A stretch of 64,000 bases of DNA from Tiliqua scincoides (GCF_035046505.1 NC_089824.1:219612596-219676595); one strand, 5' to 3'. Positions 36,367-48,845 are shown, counted from the first letter of the stretch. The notes: generated by a model not told the origin, from the letters alone. A program made the numbers and translations.

Positions 36367-36765
36367 AATGGGCTCTCCTCCTCTATTCTGCTGTGAACAG
36401 CAGAAATCTATGGAAGAACACTTCTTTGGGTTGCTCAGGGTGGTGCCACAGGGCAAACAGCCACCTCTGCTTTGAAATCCATCACATGTGCAGTTTCAAA
36501 GGCAGGTGATGGGTCTAAAGTTCCCAGAAGCAGTGCCCTGATAGCTCCTCTTCCTGACTGAGGACCTGTCCTGCTCCTTATTCTGCAAGGGTGGAGATGA
36601 GGAGAAACAGAACCTCAGGACCTCTTCTACACCAGGAGCTTTCAGGAGCTGCCTTTGAAACTTTTTCCCCAAGGACCTGACCTGGGAAGAAACTTCGGCT
36701 CAACAACAGGTAAACTGAGATATTTGTCTAGAGGGGCATATGTCGATGTCCAGCCTCCTGGCCAG

Positions 36766-37040
36766 TGGTTCCTAAACTAGTGGGTCACAACCCACCAGGG
36801 GAACTGGAAACAAGCCATTCCCTCTTAAGGGGAGTGGCCCAGCAGGAATGGCAGCAACAGCCCCGCAGCAGTTGCACCACCACCACAACTAAGGGGCTTC
36901 CGAACATAGCTGGGGGCTAGCGCTGGCCATCTGGAGGGCACAGGGGGCTCACTTCCCCCTCTGTGGGCCTCCCTGCTGCTCAGAAAGGCTCCTTGATTCT
37001 ATCGTGACCCAATTTGAGATTGTGAACCTGAGCTTCATGT
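36766..37040. repeat. hAT-like MITE fragment (CAGTGGTTCCTAAACTAG)
   Basis: Begins cagtggttcctaaactagtg ggtcacaaccc, the same type of start as the 53,061 element. The inverse words near 37,003 (cgtgacccaatttgagattg) may be its right arm. No duplication seen. Confidence 0.5.
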
Positions 37041-39649
37041 GGCAGCAGACTCTGGATCCCAGCCACCCCAGGTAGGACTGCACAGAAGGTGGGAGGGAGA
37101 CCGGGTGGGTGGAATGGGGTGGGGGTGGGCAGAACAGGGCAGTGAAGGGGCAGGGAGGGTGGCAGATTGGCACCCCCTAGAACTGAGATAGATTTATCAG
37201 TTTGTGAGTTTTTTTCACATCCAGGGAAGGTGATTTTTCTTATACTGTGCATGAAATGCTAAATGTACACAAACTTAAACTTGCCTTTTTGCCTAGGGGT
37301 AGATTCACACAACCATCATTTATGGCTGCAGAAAATGATCTGAAATGCTTTTGTTCGCAGCTCCCTGCTCACAAGCACCATCCAAAATGTGAATTAGCAG
37401 TGACATCCTAAAAGCAGAGTGATGTGTGTGGAAGTGTGTATATAATCAATTCCCCCCCCCCCCCCCGCTAAGTCTGCAGCCCAGGCATGTATTGCATCAG
37501 GATCAGGAAAACCGGAGGGCAAAATGAATGCACTGGGTAGTAGTTAGCAATTCTGCCTTGCTCTCCATTTCACTCTTCTTAATGATTAAACTGGGAATAA
37601 CTGAGGGGAACATTGTAGCTTTTGCAGCCACCATATGAGGCTAGGAAGCCCAGGAGGAGGTTGCTAAGGGGTAGATTCCCTCTCAGATTAGCAGAGACTC
37701 CCAAAATCTGGGAGAGGGTATGTCCCCTAAAAAACAAGCAGTAGCTGATCATGATAGTCCGTAAACCATAGATCATGACAGACCATTGCAAGCTGGCTCC
37801 CACCGAGGTACCAGGCAACCGAAATAGCAAAAATACAGGAAGTTTATTAAAAGGCTGGAAAATCAATGAATGGGGGGAAAGCAAGGGATGCAAGCAGGGC
37901 ACTGATCAAATAGGCAAGAGAGAAAAGAGAAGGGGGTGACAAAGGGTGTCGTGGCAGCTAAAAGACAAGCTGGAAACAAAAGAAATCCCGGACATGCCTG
38001 AATGAATACATCCAGCCCCACATTGCCCATGTTGTTCCAGGACTCTGGTCTTGCACTCACAAGTTTGGCATGCTATGCCGGCAAGCCCCCCCCCCCCAAT
38101 GAAGCAGCAGTTGCTTCCAGCAATGAACCTGGGCAAATCTCAAAGGGGCAGATGCTTGGCCCCATTTTATATAGCCCCGGGGCAGTAACCCTGCTTGACC
38201 CTTGTAATAGACATCAGGTGGGCTTCAGAGTTCAGTCTGCTGGCTCAAAATCAAATGTCCTTCGGCCTGATCCTAACTGGCCTTTGCAGCAGTACGAAAG
38301 CGTGTGTGACGGCATGCGCGCCTTTACGATGCTGCAAACAGCGCGGCCCCAGCAGCCATTTCAGGGATGACATGGCAAACGGTGGTGATGGTCCCAGCAT
38401 GCTACCACAGAGGGCAACCTGTGCTGAGGCAGGTGGGCCAACATGGAAGGCAAGTGATGGGTGGGGAGGGGGAGGGGAGGAGGAGGAAAGGGGGGGTTTC
38501 TAGATGGGGAGGACAGAGAATGGGAGGCAGAACAGGGGAGGGAGGTTTCTAACCCCATTTCCCTCTCCCTTACTCTCCTTGGACCTGTGCTAGTAAAATG
38601 GTTGGCACAGATCCAAGGAGACCCATTTGGGCAATGGAGGATTGCCCCAGAGCAAGGGAACAAAAGTTCCCTTATGATGAGGAGATCTCCTTGACTCTCC
38701 ACAGAAAGCTGCATACCTGCCATTGGCACAACTGCATCAGAGCTGTGGGGGGGGGGGAGATTCAGTTACAATGAGGCTGTTTGACTAATAAACAAACAGC
38801 CACATCCTAACTGACCCCCCCCCCCCCGGGAAGACACTCAAGCAAAGGGCAGCATCCCAGGATAATGGCTGCTGCATCAGGATGACTGAGAATGGATACT
38901 GAGGCATCTTGGAAGCCTCTAGAAGGTTAGAGAAGGAAATGAGGGGAAATGGGAAAGCTCGCCACAATCAGTTTCAGATTGAAAAATGAAGTCAGCGGAG
39001 GCCTGCCAAGCCAGCCAGGTGGCCAGATCCTCGAAAGCCGCCTTCAAGTGCTTTGGAATTGGTTACTGGGGGAGAAGGGCCGGGTGTAAATCTTTTCGAC
39101 AAAGAAAGGGGCTTGATGCTCAGCTGGCTGGCTGGCTTCACCTCAAAAGGACTCCGGCAGCCACTATTTCTTCTGTTGCCGCTGCCACTCCATGCTGGGC
39201 ATTTTTCCCGGCACTGAAGCCTGCCCTGCTCAGGGATTTGTACAAGCAAGAGGAACTGCTGCTCCAAACAGGATGTCCATTGTGTCAGCAAGTGACGGAG
39301 TGACCCATTCTCACCCTGCATTCCCTGGATCCTGCCCTCCGCCGCGTGCTCTGCCAAAGCCACCCCCGGCTTCCTGGTTTTGTCTGTCTGCAGTCCGGAG
39401 GGAGAGCAAAAGGGGTTGAATGTGGTTCTTGCTCCATTCTAAAGGTTGAGAGGAAGAATTCAGCATGCTGGTCTCCAGAGTTTGACAAATTCCTAAGCCC
39501 AGCTTTCAACAGCAGAAAGAAAAGAGGCAGAAAACCAGACTTGTGTGGTCCAAGCACTACTGGAAATGACCTGGTTGGACAGCCAAAGTGTGATTCGTTG
39601 GTACTGAAGGGCAATTAGTGTTTGTCCACTGAAGGACATTAGCCTTGAC
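37041..39649. other. Unassigned stretch with MITE words and homopolymers
   Basis: C runs near 37,454 and 38,085, a G run at 38,748. cctgatcctaactggccttt at 38,268 and acatcctaactgacccc at 38,803 look like the inverted ends of a diverged TNA-type MITE, with paired caagggaacaaaagttccct inside. A possibly unique block is at 38,985-39,300. No exon recognised. Confidence 0.45.
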
Positions 39650-40360
39650 CAGGGCTGGCCCATCCATGAGGCCAACTGAAGCAGCAGGTTGGTGGGGGGC
39701 ACTCATCTTGGTCAGTCAACTTCCCCCCACTGCTCCTCTTTCTCCTTCCACTCCCTGAGTCAGAAAAAGGGGGATGGAGAGGAGGAGGAAATGTGGAAGA
39801 GAGGAGAGGGATGAGCTAGAACAGGGTGTCCAAAGTTTTTGGCGGGAGGGCCACATCGTCTCTCTGACACTGTGCCCGGGGTTGGGGAAAAAAAAATTAA
39901 TTTACATTTAAAATTTGAATAAATTTACATAAGTTTACATAAATGAATATATTAAAGATGAACTTATATGAATGAATGAAGGTCTTGCAATAACTCAAGG
40001 CCTTGCACAAAGCGAGTCTGGCCTTTCCTTTGCTGCCGCTGCTGCATCACAGATGTGGAACAGCAAGCAGCGGAGGGAGCTCTCATCCCACAACTCACAC
40101 AAGAGGTCAAACAGTCACCCTCATGCTGAGAGCAGTTGCGTTGGGTCAGCATGGGCTCCAACAAATCTCCAGAGGGCCAGAGGATCATTGGAGACTGGGG
40201 GCTCCCTGAGGGCTGCATTGAGAGGCCTCGAGGGCCGCAAGTGGGCCCAGGGCCGGGGTTTGGGCACCCCTGAGCTAGAATATTGGCGAGTGGGAGTTGC
40301 TGGCACATCATTGAATAAGGGGATAGCATTTGGCATTCTGCTGGCTGAGGCATCAGGAGG
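39650..40360. repeat. GA/CT-rich repeat family, copy 2, split by a hAT element
   Basis: Left part 39,650-39,821 (cagggctggcccatccatga, ctcctctttctccttccact, gggggatggagaggaggagg). The right part resumes at 40,281 (ttctgctggctgaggcatca). It shares blocks with 24,150 and 50,650. Confidence 0.6.
39822..40272 (+). mobile_element. hAT-type element, CAGGGGTG family, exact 8-bp duplication
   Basis: 451 bp, cagggtgtccaaagtttttg to ggtttgggcacccctg. agctagaa lies on both sides (39,814-39,821 and 40,273-40,280), without a mismatch. It is nested in the GA-rich repeat. Non-coding. Confidence 0.96.
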
Positions 40361-40408
40361 TTTTGGCATTGGAAGTGTGTTAGGAAAGAGAGTTGTATTT
40401 AAATAAAA

Positions 40409-40504
40409 CTGGGGGATAAGAATAGGCCCTCAGTTTCCTGGGGCCTGGGGAATAAGAATCCCCAGTTATCCTGGGGGCTGGGGGACAAGAATAGGCCCTC
40501 AGTT
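40409..40504. repeat. Tandem near-duplicate, two units
   Basis: gggataagaataggccctca gttt at 40,411 and gggacaagaataggccctca gttt at about 40,481, separated by cctggggcctggggaataag and a third partial unit. Confidence 0.75.
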
Positions 40505-40941
40505 TGGCTGTACTTGTCGTAAGAGGAGACTAAACAGCCACCAGGTAGATGGGACTCATTAGCCTGGGAAGGCAGCTCATCTGAGAGAAGGACAACTCTG
40601 ATCCCAAACCTCCGCTGCCTTGTGGCTACATCCAGTTATGGAAAAGGCTTCAGGAGTCAACCTCGAGGCAAAATCCGGAGCCAGAGTCCCTGAGGAAGTT
40701 CACGGCTGTACACAGTCACGCTCTGGCAACTCCTGCGACGCCGCTGGAACCAACCGTATTGGCTTCTGCCTTTCCATTGGACCATTCCAGCGACATGGAG
40801 AGGGGGGATTTGCTGCATGGGTAACAGCCTATCCTCCATACCTACTTTACCCAGGCTTTGCGCACTGGAGAGGACACTGTACCAGAACCACCATTCAGAG
40901 CACGATACCATAGTCTTCCGAGACTGAAGGATGCCAACAAC
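40495..40941 (+). mobile_element. L2-like LINE 3' end
   Basis: A roughly 450-bp non-coding piece ending ataccatagtcttccgagac tgaaggatgccaacaac. That end is almost the same as the tail of the three 5S-derived SINEs here, which lack the preceding 400 bp. A tail shared between a long element and a SINE is the usual sign that the LINE machinery moves the SINE. Assignment to the L2 clade rests on my memory of squamate L2 3' ends. The 5' border is arbitrary. Confidence 0.65.
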
Positions 40942-41223
40942 ATTTAAATAGAGGGAAATTTCACACAAACAAAAAATAGGTAGCTGCTCACTTTGAAGAC
41001 AGTTGTATTTAATATTTATTTAGTGCTAAGAATGGTGCTATTTATGCACCACTGCTCAGATTTAATTTACAATCAGTTTACAATTTTTTAACACACTCAG
41101 ATTTTTGCTTGTATCCAGTGGGGGGGGGGGCCAATAATGAGAAAGAATGTGCCCCCCAGAAGAGAGCATTCCAAATTGTTGGGGAGACTCCTGAGAAGGC
41201 AGACCCTGGCAGATGACAATTTA

Positions 41224-41525
41224 GAATCACAGAATCATCGTTGGAAGGGACCTGAGAGGTCATCTAGTCCAATCCCCTGCCTTAGGCAGGAAATCCTCTT
41301 AGAGCATCTCCAGCAGGTGCTTGTGGAGCCTCTGCTTGAATATCTCCAGCAAGGGAGAGTCCACCACCTCTCTCGGCAACCTGTTCCACTGCTGAACCGC
41401 CCTGACAGCCACAAATTTTTTCCTAATGTCTAATCAAAATCTCCTCTCTTCAGTTTGTCCCCTTTGGTTCTAGTTCTGCTTTCGGAGACGGCTGAGAATA
41501 AATTATTCCCTTCTTCCATCTGACA
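41224..41525 (-). mobile_element. CR1 LINE 3' end, archosaur/turtle-like subfamily
   Basis: Begins agaatcacagaatcatcgtt ggaagggacctgagaggtca and continues with tctagtccaatcccctgcc and cctgttccactgctgaaccg. This is the classical CR1 3' end in reverse, with an ATTCTRTG-type tail. It is clearly different from the other CR1 copies in the window and more diverged, so it is an older subfamily. Confidence 0.88.
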
Positions 41526-42222
41526 GCCCTTTAGGTTTTCAAACATTTAGCATCACTTCAAGATGAAACTCTGAGCAGGGCCACCCTGCAAGGTCTCACA
41601 AGGCATGGTGGGTATGTGTGTGGATGTGGCTTTAGCTAGAGTCTGCTCCGGGTTCGTAGGTGCCGTGATAAGGGCATGGAACTGAACATGCACAGCTAAC
41701 ACTGAACACAGTGGGTGGTGGGATGACGGGCCACAAGTGTAGCTGGCAGTCAAGTAGGGGTGCAATCACAGTGGGCTGCAGGTTGAGTTTCAGAAAAGAC
41801 AGCAGGATGGAGCAGGACACCAGGCACGCTCACCTACTGCTGCTCCCATTGCTCTTTGTGACAAGCTGGAGGCTGGAAGTGAACTTGCTGGAGGCCAGGG
41901 CTTCATAGGTCCAGGATGGCAGGAATTGGTCACTGGGATCAGGTGACTGTAGAGGTGGCCTGCTTGCATTCCACTTCCTCTGCCAGGATTACAGCAGGCC
42001 TTGCGGCACAGGAAGTCTGGAGCCAGGTCCTGACTGGTGGTAGCGCCAATGCCAGGGAACACACACTGGTGCCTTACAGGGAGTTCTTGTAGAAGAAGCC
42101 ATGCCCTGAAATTGTTCTACAGCTTTGTCATGGCTCCAAAAATGCCTTCTTCGATTGCAGTGCACTGTCCTGCTTTTCTCTCTCACCCAGGCTTGCCATT
42201 CCTGCTGCTGCACACTTCAGAT

Positions 42223-42635
42223 CAGGGGTGTCCAAAGTTTTTGGCAGGAGGGCCACACCGTCTCTCTGACATTCTGTCAGGGGCTGGGGGAAAAAAGGAA
42301 TTAATTTACATTTAAAATTTGAATAAATTTACATACTTTTACATGAATGAATATATTAAAAGGCCTTGCACAAAGCAAGGCTGGCCTTTCCTTTGCTGCC
42401 GCTACTGCATCATAGACATGAAACAGCAAGCAGTGAAGGGAGCCCTCATCCCACAGCTTACCCGCGAGGTCAAACAGTCGCCCTCACGCTGAGAGCAGTT
42501 GTGTTGGGCCAGTGTGGGCTCCAACAAATCTCTGGAGGGCCAGAGGCTCATTGAAGACTGGGGGCTCCCTGAGGGCCGCATTGAGAGGCCTCGAGGGCCG
42601 CAAGTGGCCCCCGGGCCGGGGTTTGGGCACCCCTG
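42223..42635 (+). mobile_element. hAT-type element, CAGGGGTG family
   Basis: 413 bp, caggggtgtccaaagttttt to ggtttgggcacccctg. Flanks cttcagat and cttcagac (42,215-42,222 and 42,636-42,643), seven of eight identical. It lacks a short segment around the cattcatatgaa block present in 39,822. Confidence 0.95.
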
Positions 42636-43122
42636 CTTCAGACTGATGGACACTTCTATGCAAAAGGGGGGCAGGTGCACTTATTTTGTGGGAAAGCGTC
42701 ACTGGCCATTTTTTTTCAGTCTATTTTGCATTTTAGCACAAAAAGCTGTTCCAATAACCTGACTGCAAGTCTGGGGGGGATTTTGTTCCAAAAAGGGAAA
42801 CTCTTATGCAGCCAGGGGGAAATCTGAGTTTTTTTAAAAAATTGATAGACACTGCTAAAGGGCAGTACTTTAACAAGCAGTTCCTTCACCTTCAATCATA
42901 TCTGGCAAGGCCGGTGGAGACCGGGGAAACTGACATGCAATCCACACACCTGTCAATTCTTCCTGCTCCAGGAGGCAGCCACCAGTCAAGCCGATCTTCT
43001 GTTTGCTTTGAAATCAGACCGCCTGACTTTGCACCAGTCAGTTGAAGCTGCTTTGAGGTTCCTAGAACTATGTGATGCAGAAGATACCCCAGCTTTTCCA
43101 GACACCAAGAAGACACTTTGCA

Positions 43123-43526
43123 CATAAGAACATAAGAACGCAAGAACAGCCCCACTGGATCAGGCATAGGCCCATCTAGTCTGGCTTCCTGTATCTCAAA
43201 GTGGCCCCACCAAATGCCCCAGGGAGCACACCAGATAACAAGAGACCTAATTCTGGTGCCCTCCAGAATTCTAGTGCCCTCTGGTGCATCTGGCATTCTG
43301 ACAGCCCATTTCTAACATTAGGAGGTTGCACATACACATCATGGCTTGTAACCCATAGTGGATTTTTCCTCCAGAAACTTATCCAATCCCCTTTTAAAGG
43401 CATCCAGGCCAGATGCGATGACCACATCCTGTGGCAAGGAGTTCCACAGACCAACCACACGCTGAGTAAAGAAATATTTTCTTTTGTCTGTTCTCTCCCA
43501 ACACTCAATTTTAGTGGATGTCCATT
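43123..43526 (-). mobile_element. CR1 LINE 3' end with octamer tail
   Basis: The reverse tail cataagaacataagaacg is followed by the CR1 3' UTR and a short ORF2 end (SVWLVCGTPCHRMW frame shifted). A partial duplication of tctggtgccctcc... occurs inside the UTR (43,253-43,285). Confidence 0.92.
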
Positions 43527-43610
43527 AGCTCAGCATGCTAATTATAAATAATAGGCCTTTGCAAGGCACCAACTCAGGTAATCATTGCTAGGCCAGAGAT
43601 GCAGTATTGA

Positions 43611-43735
43611 GGGTCCAATCCTATCCAACTTTCCAATGCCAATGCAGCCATGCCTATGGGGTGTGCGCTGTATACTGCAGTTGGGGGGGGGCAGTCATGG
43701 AAGCCTGCTCAAAGTAAGGGAGCATTAAACTGAGC
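43611..43735. repeat. Palindromic TNA-type MITE, left half only
   Basis: gggtccaatcctatccaact with gtgcgctgtatactgcag and gcagtcatggaagcctgctc. It ends after aagtaaggga, with no right end. Confidence 0.7.
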
Positions 43736-44732
43736 TCATCAAAATGGCACATGACATTCCAACTGTGGGTGCACCATAGGCTTATGTAAGAGCATGACAT
43801 CAGTGGATGCTTCGTTTCTGAGACCTGCCAGACTTGGCATTTTCCTGCCACCGTACGATGAGCTGACATTTCCAGTGAACTTTCTATTGTGAGCCTGAAG
43901 TTTCCTTCCTGAGAGGCTTCACTCAATTGCAATCCTTTCATCAGTTTTGGAGGAAGCCTGAACATTCTACCACTGCCAGCACTGGAAAAGCCAGAGGAAG
44001 TAGACTCGCAGGATCTTCTCAACCTGCCTGCCTTCCCCCACCCTTCATTCAGACAAGAAGTCTGCCAAGGCAGCAGTGTCAGCAAGGCTCCCCAGATGGT
44101 CCACCGGCAGAGGAGCTGTCCAGGAAGCAGCTAATAGGTAGCGGCTCACTTTGCCCACTGCAATACCCTGACATATACAGGAAGGTTCCAGCCTATCTGC
44201 TGATGCTTGGGCAGCACTCTACTTCCCACACTGCCGGAGCACTTTTGCAGCTGCTGGGAAGCAGGTAATGCTGGCGGGGTGCTTGTTCCACCAGTGCTAC
44301 AAGCCCCTGGGATTGGGCTGTTTGAAACAAAAGCATCTCAGAAGGAGTGGAAGAACTAGGCAGTTCAATTTTTTGAGTCCTGTTGTCACCATTGTTCTCA
44401 AAGAAAAAAGAAAGTACATCTCTTACTTGTAACTTGTAATAGGAGCTCTGCAGTATAGCTACTCAGTTACCCATATGCCCTGGGACACAGCATTACTGCA
44501 TGGGTTAAAAATGGTAGCCATCAGTTGCACGGACTTACCTTTTTCTGTTCAGGAGAATACAGATTGGTGATCCATGCAGAGATCCAAGAGGTAGCCTCCT
44601 CTGAGGGCAGGACACACCATCATTCTTTGCTCCCATGCAAATGGCTGGAGGTTCTATATTCCTGCTGCCACACACATGTAGCTGGCATATAGCCAAGAAG
44701 AGGAAGAGGCAGAGATGTGGCCAATCTACTGT
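43736..44732. other. No recognisable gene
   Basis: Unassigned sequence. Confidence 0.5.
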
Positions 44733-45165
44733 GGTGAGACTCGAGTCAAGTTCCAAGCGCCCTTTGACTTGACTTGTGCACTAGTCTTAGTGGGCAGTCT
44801 TCGGGACTTGGTAGAGCTTTTTTGGGACTCTGTTTGACTTAAGTTAGAGTCTTTAGGATAAATGAGTCAGGTGCGGCTCCACAGAAAAAACGGAGCTGCT
44901 GGCTCTGTGTGTGTTTGTGTCGGAGTTGTCATTTAACACTCCCCTGATGTCCCCATTCTATACGTAAACAAAAACTCTGCTTTTCTTCAAGTGCAGCAGT
45001 GCGGAAAGCACCAATCAGTTCCTTACCAACCCCAGTGACAAACTTGTTCCCAATAAAAACTCCAGAGTCACTTCCTGCTTCAAATATGTGTGTCTTGAGT
45101 CCTCATGAGTCAGTGAAAACATGTGTTTCGTGACTCAAATCTTACAAGTCTCCCATCCCTGGGAA
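44733..45165. repeat. Probable hAT-like non-autonomous element (GAGTC-rich ends)
   Basis: The left part has gagactcgagtcaagttcc and ctttgacttgacttgtg. The right part has cttgagtcctcatgagtc, gtttcgtgactcaaatc and caagtctccc. The ends are inverted in type. No clear duplication was found, so the class is tentative. Confidence 0.5.
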
Positions 45166-47451
45166 GAGGGCAGGGCAGGCTGGAAAATGGGGAATAGATG
45201 CACTTTTGCCACCAATATTCACCCTCTCCACCCTGCTCCCTACCTCTGTCCTCCCCATTCTGAATCACCCCAAACTTCCCATGACCTGCCCCAGCCATCC
45301 ACTCACCTGGGTTGGCGTGGGCTGAGCTCTGCAGCACCAAGACATCAGAGCCTCTGGCCATTTGCACTGAAGTACCTGATGGTGCACACTTCACACTATC
45401 ATAAATGGCAGGGGAACACAAGATTGGGCCATAGCTGTATTTCAGCTATCACAGGTGTGAGAATCACATATGTTATTCTCCTTCTTGTACTAACTAGCTG
45501 CAGAACTGACAGAAGATTTGAGGAAGAGATTAACCCTAAAGTTAGTAAGGAGAGGTGGAGTGGCTGAGGATGTGCCTTAATTATTATTGTTTCTAGGTGA
45601 GGGGGAGCTCTAGGGAGCTCTAGGGACCCAACCTTCCTGCAGAGCATCACAGCAGCCAGCCAGATAAATTGCACTGTAAGATTATGCAAAAATTGGTACT
45701 CATTACTTGGTGTCCAGGTGTCCTGTTGCTGCCACTGTTGCTATACAACTCAGATTGTCAGCTTACCAGTGAGACCAGGGAGCTGTCCAGCTGGTCAGGA
45801 AACAAGGTTCCCAAGAGGATATGTTAGCAGGTCTGCTAAGGAGCCCCTGGAAGTAAAAGCTAATCAAGATGAGATGTTGCATCAGAAACCATGCTAAGCA
45901 GCTTTTTCTTCCTATAGCACATGTTGGTTCTGTCCTCTTGAATAGGGCTCAAAGATGGAAGGTCTCATGCTGGGACACTGAGTTTGAACTTCCTGGTCTG
46001 AACCTCTGCCTAGATTCACCATCATCCCTGCCCCTGAGATCCCAGAAGTGATTTCGGAAAATCTGGAGTTGGCAGAGGGATCACTGAGGGTGTATTGGGT
46101 CCTGTGAAACTGCAGACAGAGTGGGGCACCTTCCTGAGTGGGGATCTCAGGCAGGTTCTCTGCCTACTCCCCGCAGGTGCTTGAATTACCTATAGGGTCC
46201 TCCAAGGTGAAGATGGTCTCAGCCAATTCCAATCTGGTCCTGATAGGTGACGAATGAAGGTGAAGAAGGTGATAAAGAATGACACCAAGTTGAAAAACTG
46301 GTAATAGGTGCAGTTGGAGCCGGTGCCAGATGAGATAAAATCACCAGTTTGTTTGGGCTGCTTGAGTGTTAATTAGACACATGCTGCAATGTTGCAAAAT
46401 CTGCACCCACGCTGTTTGCTGTTCTCTCTCTCACACACACACACACTCACACACACGCACGGAGCTGACTAATGTACCACATCACACACAGCTCCTTGAA
46501 AGCGCAAGGTGTGAAGTGCATTTGCAGAGGCAGAAATACAGACTGAGAACTGCTTCTCCGTACAAATTGGAACACAAGCTCCAGAGCCCTGGAGAGCGCA
46601 TTTTGATCATTTCAGCTGCATAGGTTTGCACCCGCGGTTTTCCAGCCACTCTTGCATTTCACTGAACGTTGCAGTGCTGGAGAGATGGTAGGAGGACTGT
46701 CTTTGGATTTCTTTGCCTGTAATGTGGTACTTGCCTGAGCAGCTCCTCAATCAACACTTGTGCAAAGCATTCTCATTTGATTATCACGCCATCCTGCCAC
46801 CGCTCTCTGGAGACAGGGTGTCCTATTTAGCAAAACCAACTGCACATTAGGTAAATATACTTTCTGAAATATTCATTAGTCCCATGGAGCAGCATCAACA
46901 AAAGGCCCTCCAGACTCAAGCACCAACAGCTGATTGCTTCCAAAGAGGAAGCAGGTGGTCACATCTGAGCAGCTAAGAATCGACAGGCGCCCTCCCCACA
47001 CACACGCCCAGCCACACACAACATGGATTGGCAAGGAACATATATTAAGCATCTACATGTGTGGAGGGCTGATCGGTTTTAAACATCGGGGGATTTTTTT
47101 TACAAAGATATTTACAGGCTGGTTTTCAATTTAAAATAAAATTCCCAAAGCAGCTTACAGTGAAAACATTTGCAAAATCCATTTGAAACAACATCTGAAA
47201 ACAGCAGATTTGAGTCTCATAAAAAGAGACACAACGTGAAACAAAACAGCAGATGAAGCAGCCATTAGAACCACCACGATTTGGTTTTTAAAATGGTTTC
47301 AATCTGATTATTTAATTAAAATAAACTGTCCAAGACTCCATTTGTTGCTCTGGCCTCCATCTTCTTCCTCTCCCTCTGTTGCCACGATCCAGGTTAAATT
47401 TTAGCTTGCAAACTCTTCAGGGCAGAGACCTGTCATCTTGTATGTAACTAA
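45166..47451. other. Unassigned, one CA repeat and a unique block
   Basis: (CA)n at 46,431-46,458, interrupted. From about 46,490 to 46,900 the sequence is free of local repeats (catttgattatcacgccatc, gaaatattcattagtccc) and could be a conserved non-coding element. A 21-bp tandem gagctctaggga lies at about 45,606. No exon recognised. Confidence 0.4.
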
Positions 47452-47454
47452 AAG

Positions 47455-47542
47455 CCCAAACCTATACATATCCACTCAGAAGTAAGTCCCATTGTGTGAA
47501 ATGGGACTCACACCCTGGTTAGTGTGTATAGGATTGCAGCCT
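47455..47542. repeat. Short palindromic repeat
   Basis: cccaaacctatacatatcca ctcagaagtaagtcccat to gtgtataggattgcagcc. Same family as 23,321 and 60,008. Confidence 0.75.
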
Positions 47543-47636
47543 CAGTCCAGTGTCATGCACATGAATACAGCTATGTAGATGATAAATCATTTTCTTTCCC
47601 AATCATTTGTGGCATTTCCTGCTGTATTGTCTGTGG

Positions 47637-47800
47637 CAGTGATTTTCAACATTTTTCTGCTCATGGCACACTGACCTTCATGTCTTTGCCTCTTGCGATG
47701 CCATTTGAGGCTTCTGGGAGACTCGTTCTTCGGGATCTGTGGTTCTGTTTCTAGGGCAACTGTCTGTAGTAACAAATTGTCCCTCTTGCTCTGCTGGCTC
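47637..47800. repeat. hAT-type MITE, left half
   Basis: cagtgattttcaacattttt then catggcacactgac, tgggagactcgttctt, tctagggcaactgtctgtag and taacaaa. It is co-linear with 53,446-53,700 but has no right end. Confidence 0.7.
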
Positions 47801-47994
47801 TGGTTGGTTGTTTGAAACCAGAATGCAAGATTCAGTCTTCTCACCATGGCACCTACTGGTGATGTGTGGCTCTGCTCATTCTTTCCTCCCTGTCAGTCTT
47901 CTCCTTTTGGCTTTCTCTCCCGTTTTCAAGCCCACATCCACCCAATTTCCCTTGCTTAGCAGCCTTTGGAGATGCCTGCCTTCTCCTTTCCTAG

Positions 47995-48092
47995 AGCCCA
48001 ATACTATGCATGTCTACTCAGAAGTAAGTCCCACTAGAATTAATGGGGCTTACTCCCAGGAAAGTGTGGATAGGATTGGGCTGCTAGATCCC
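47995..48092. repeat. Short palindromic repeat, well preserved
   Basis: agcccaatactatgcatgtc tactcagaagtaagtcccac, then ggggcttactcccaggaaag and gtggataggattgggct. TAG lies near both borders, though the right one is offset by two bases. Confidence 0.8.
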
Positions 48093-48215
48093 TGCTTCTT
48101 CCACCCATCTTTCAATCAGCCTTGGCTTCCTGTAGGATCTCTTGAACTCATAAAATGGTAGCTGCTAGTGTATATTGAAAAAATGATGATGATAATGGTG
48201 ATAAAAAGATTTGTA

Positions 48216-48586
48216 CAGAGAGGCCCCCGTATCCATGGATCCCATATCTACAGTTTCAGTTAATTGTGAATTGGATCTGCGGGCCCCCTGTGTCCTCCCC
48301 TGCCACCTCCAGAGGGAGGGGGGCTTCCCCAGGCCTCAGAATGCCTTATAAGGCATAAAAACAGGAAACCGAAAGTTGTGTTTTTTCCTGCTGAAAGAGC
48401 TATGCTGAGGCCCACAGAGGCCGCAGGCAGAAGCGCATTGCCTCTGCAGGGCTCAGAAGACCCTTCAGAGGTGAGGAGGGCAGAGCTCCCCTCACCTCCA
48501 GAGGATGGGGGCATCCTCAGGTATCCATGGTTTCCATTAACTGCAGGGGGTTCCAGAACCCCCATGGATACCAGGGCACACCTGTG
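48216..48586. mobile_element. pogo/Tigger-like MITE with TA duplication
   Basis: 371 bp. The inverted ends share the core gtatccatgg (left cccccgtatccatggatc; right, in inverse, gccctggtatccatgggg). A TA lies directly outside each end (48,214-48,215 and 48,587-48,588). The text with tccatggtttccattaact and aaccccctgcag is of the kind found in pogo-class MITEs. Non-coding. Confidence 0.75.
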
Positions 48587-48812
48587 TATTGCTTTTCAAC
48601 TACGGTAGTTACCAAAGTGGTTTACATCATAAAATGAATCAATCGATGGTTTCCTGTCTCCAAAGAGCTCATAGTCTTTAAAAAAAAAATACAGAAGAGA
48701 CGCCAGCAACAGCCTTGGGAAAAGATGTCATGCTGTGGTGGAAAAGGACAGATGCCCTGCTAAATGTACGAGGACACCGTTTTAAAAGTGTCTCTTTGCT
48801 GATGTAGCAGAG

Positions 48813-48845
<33 letters not shown>

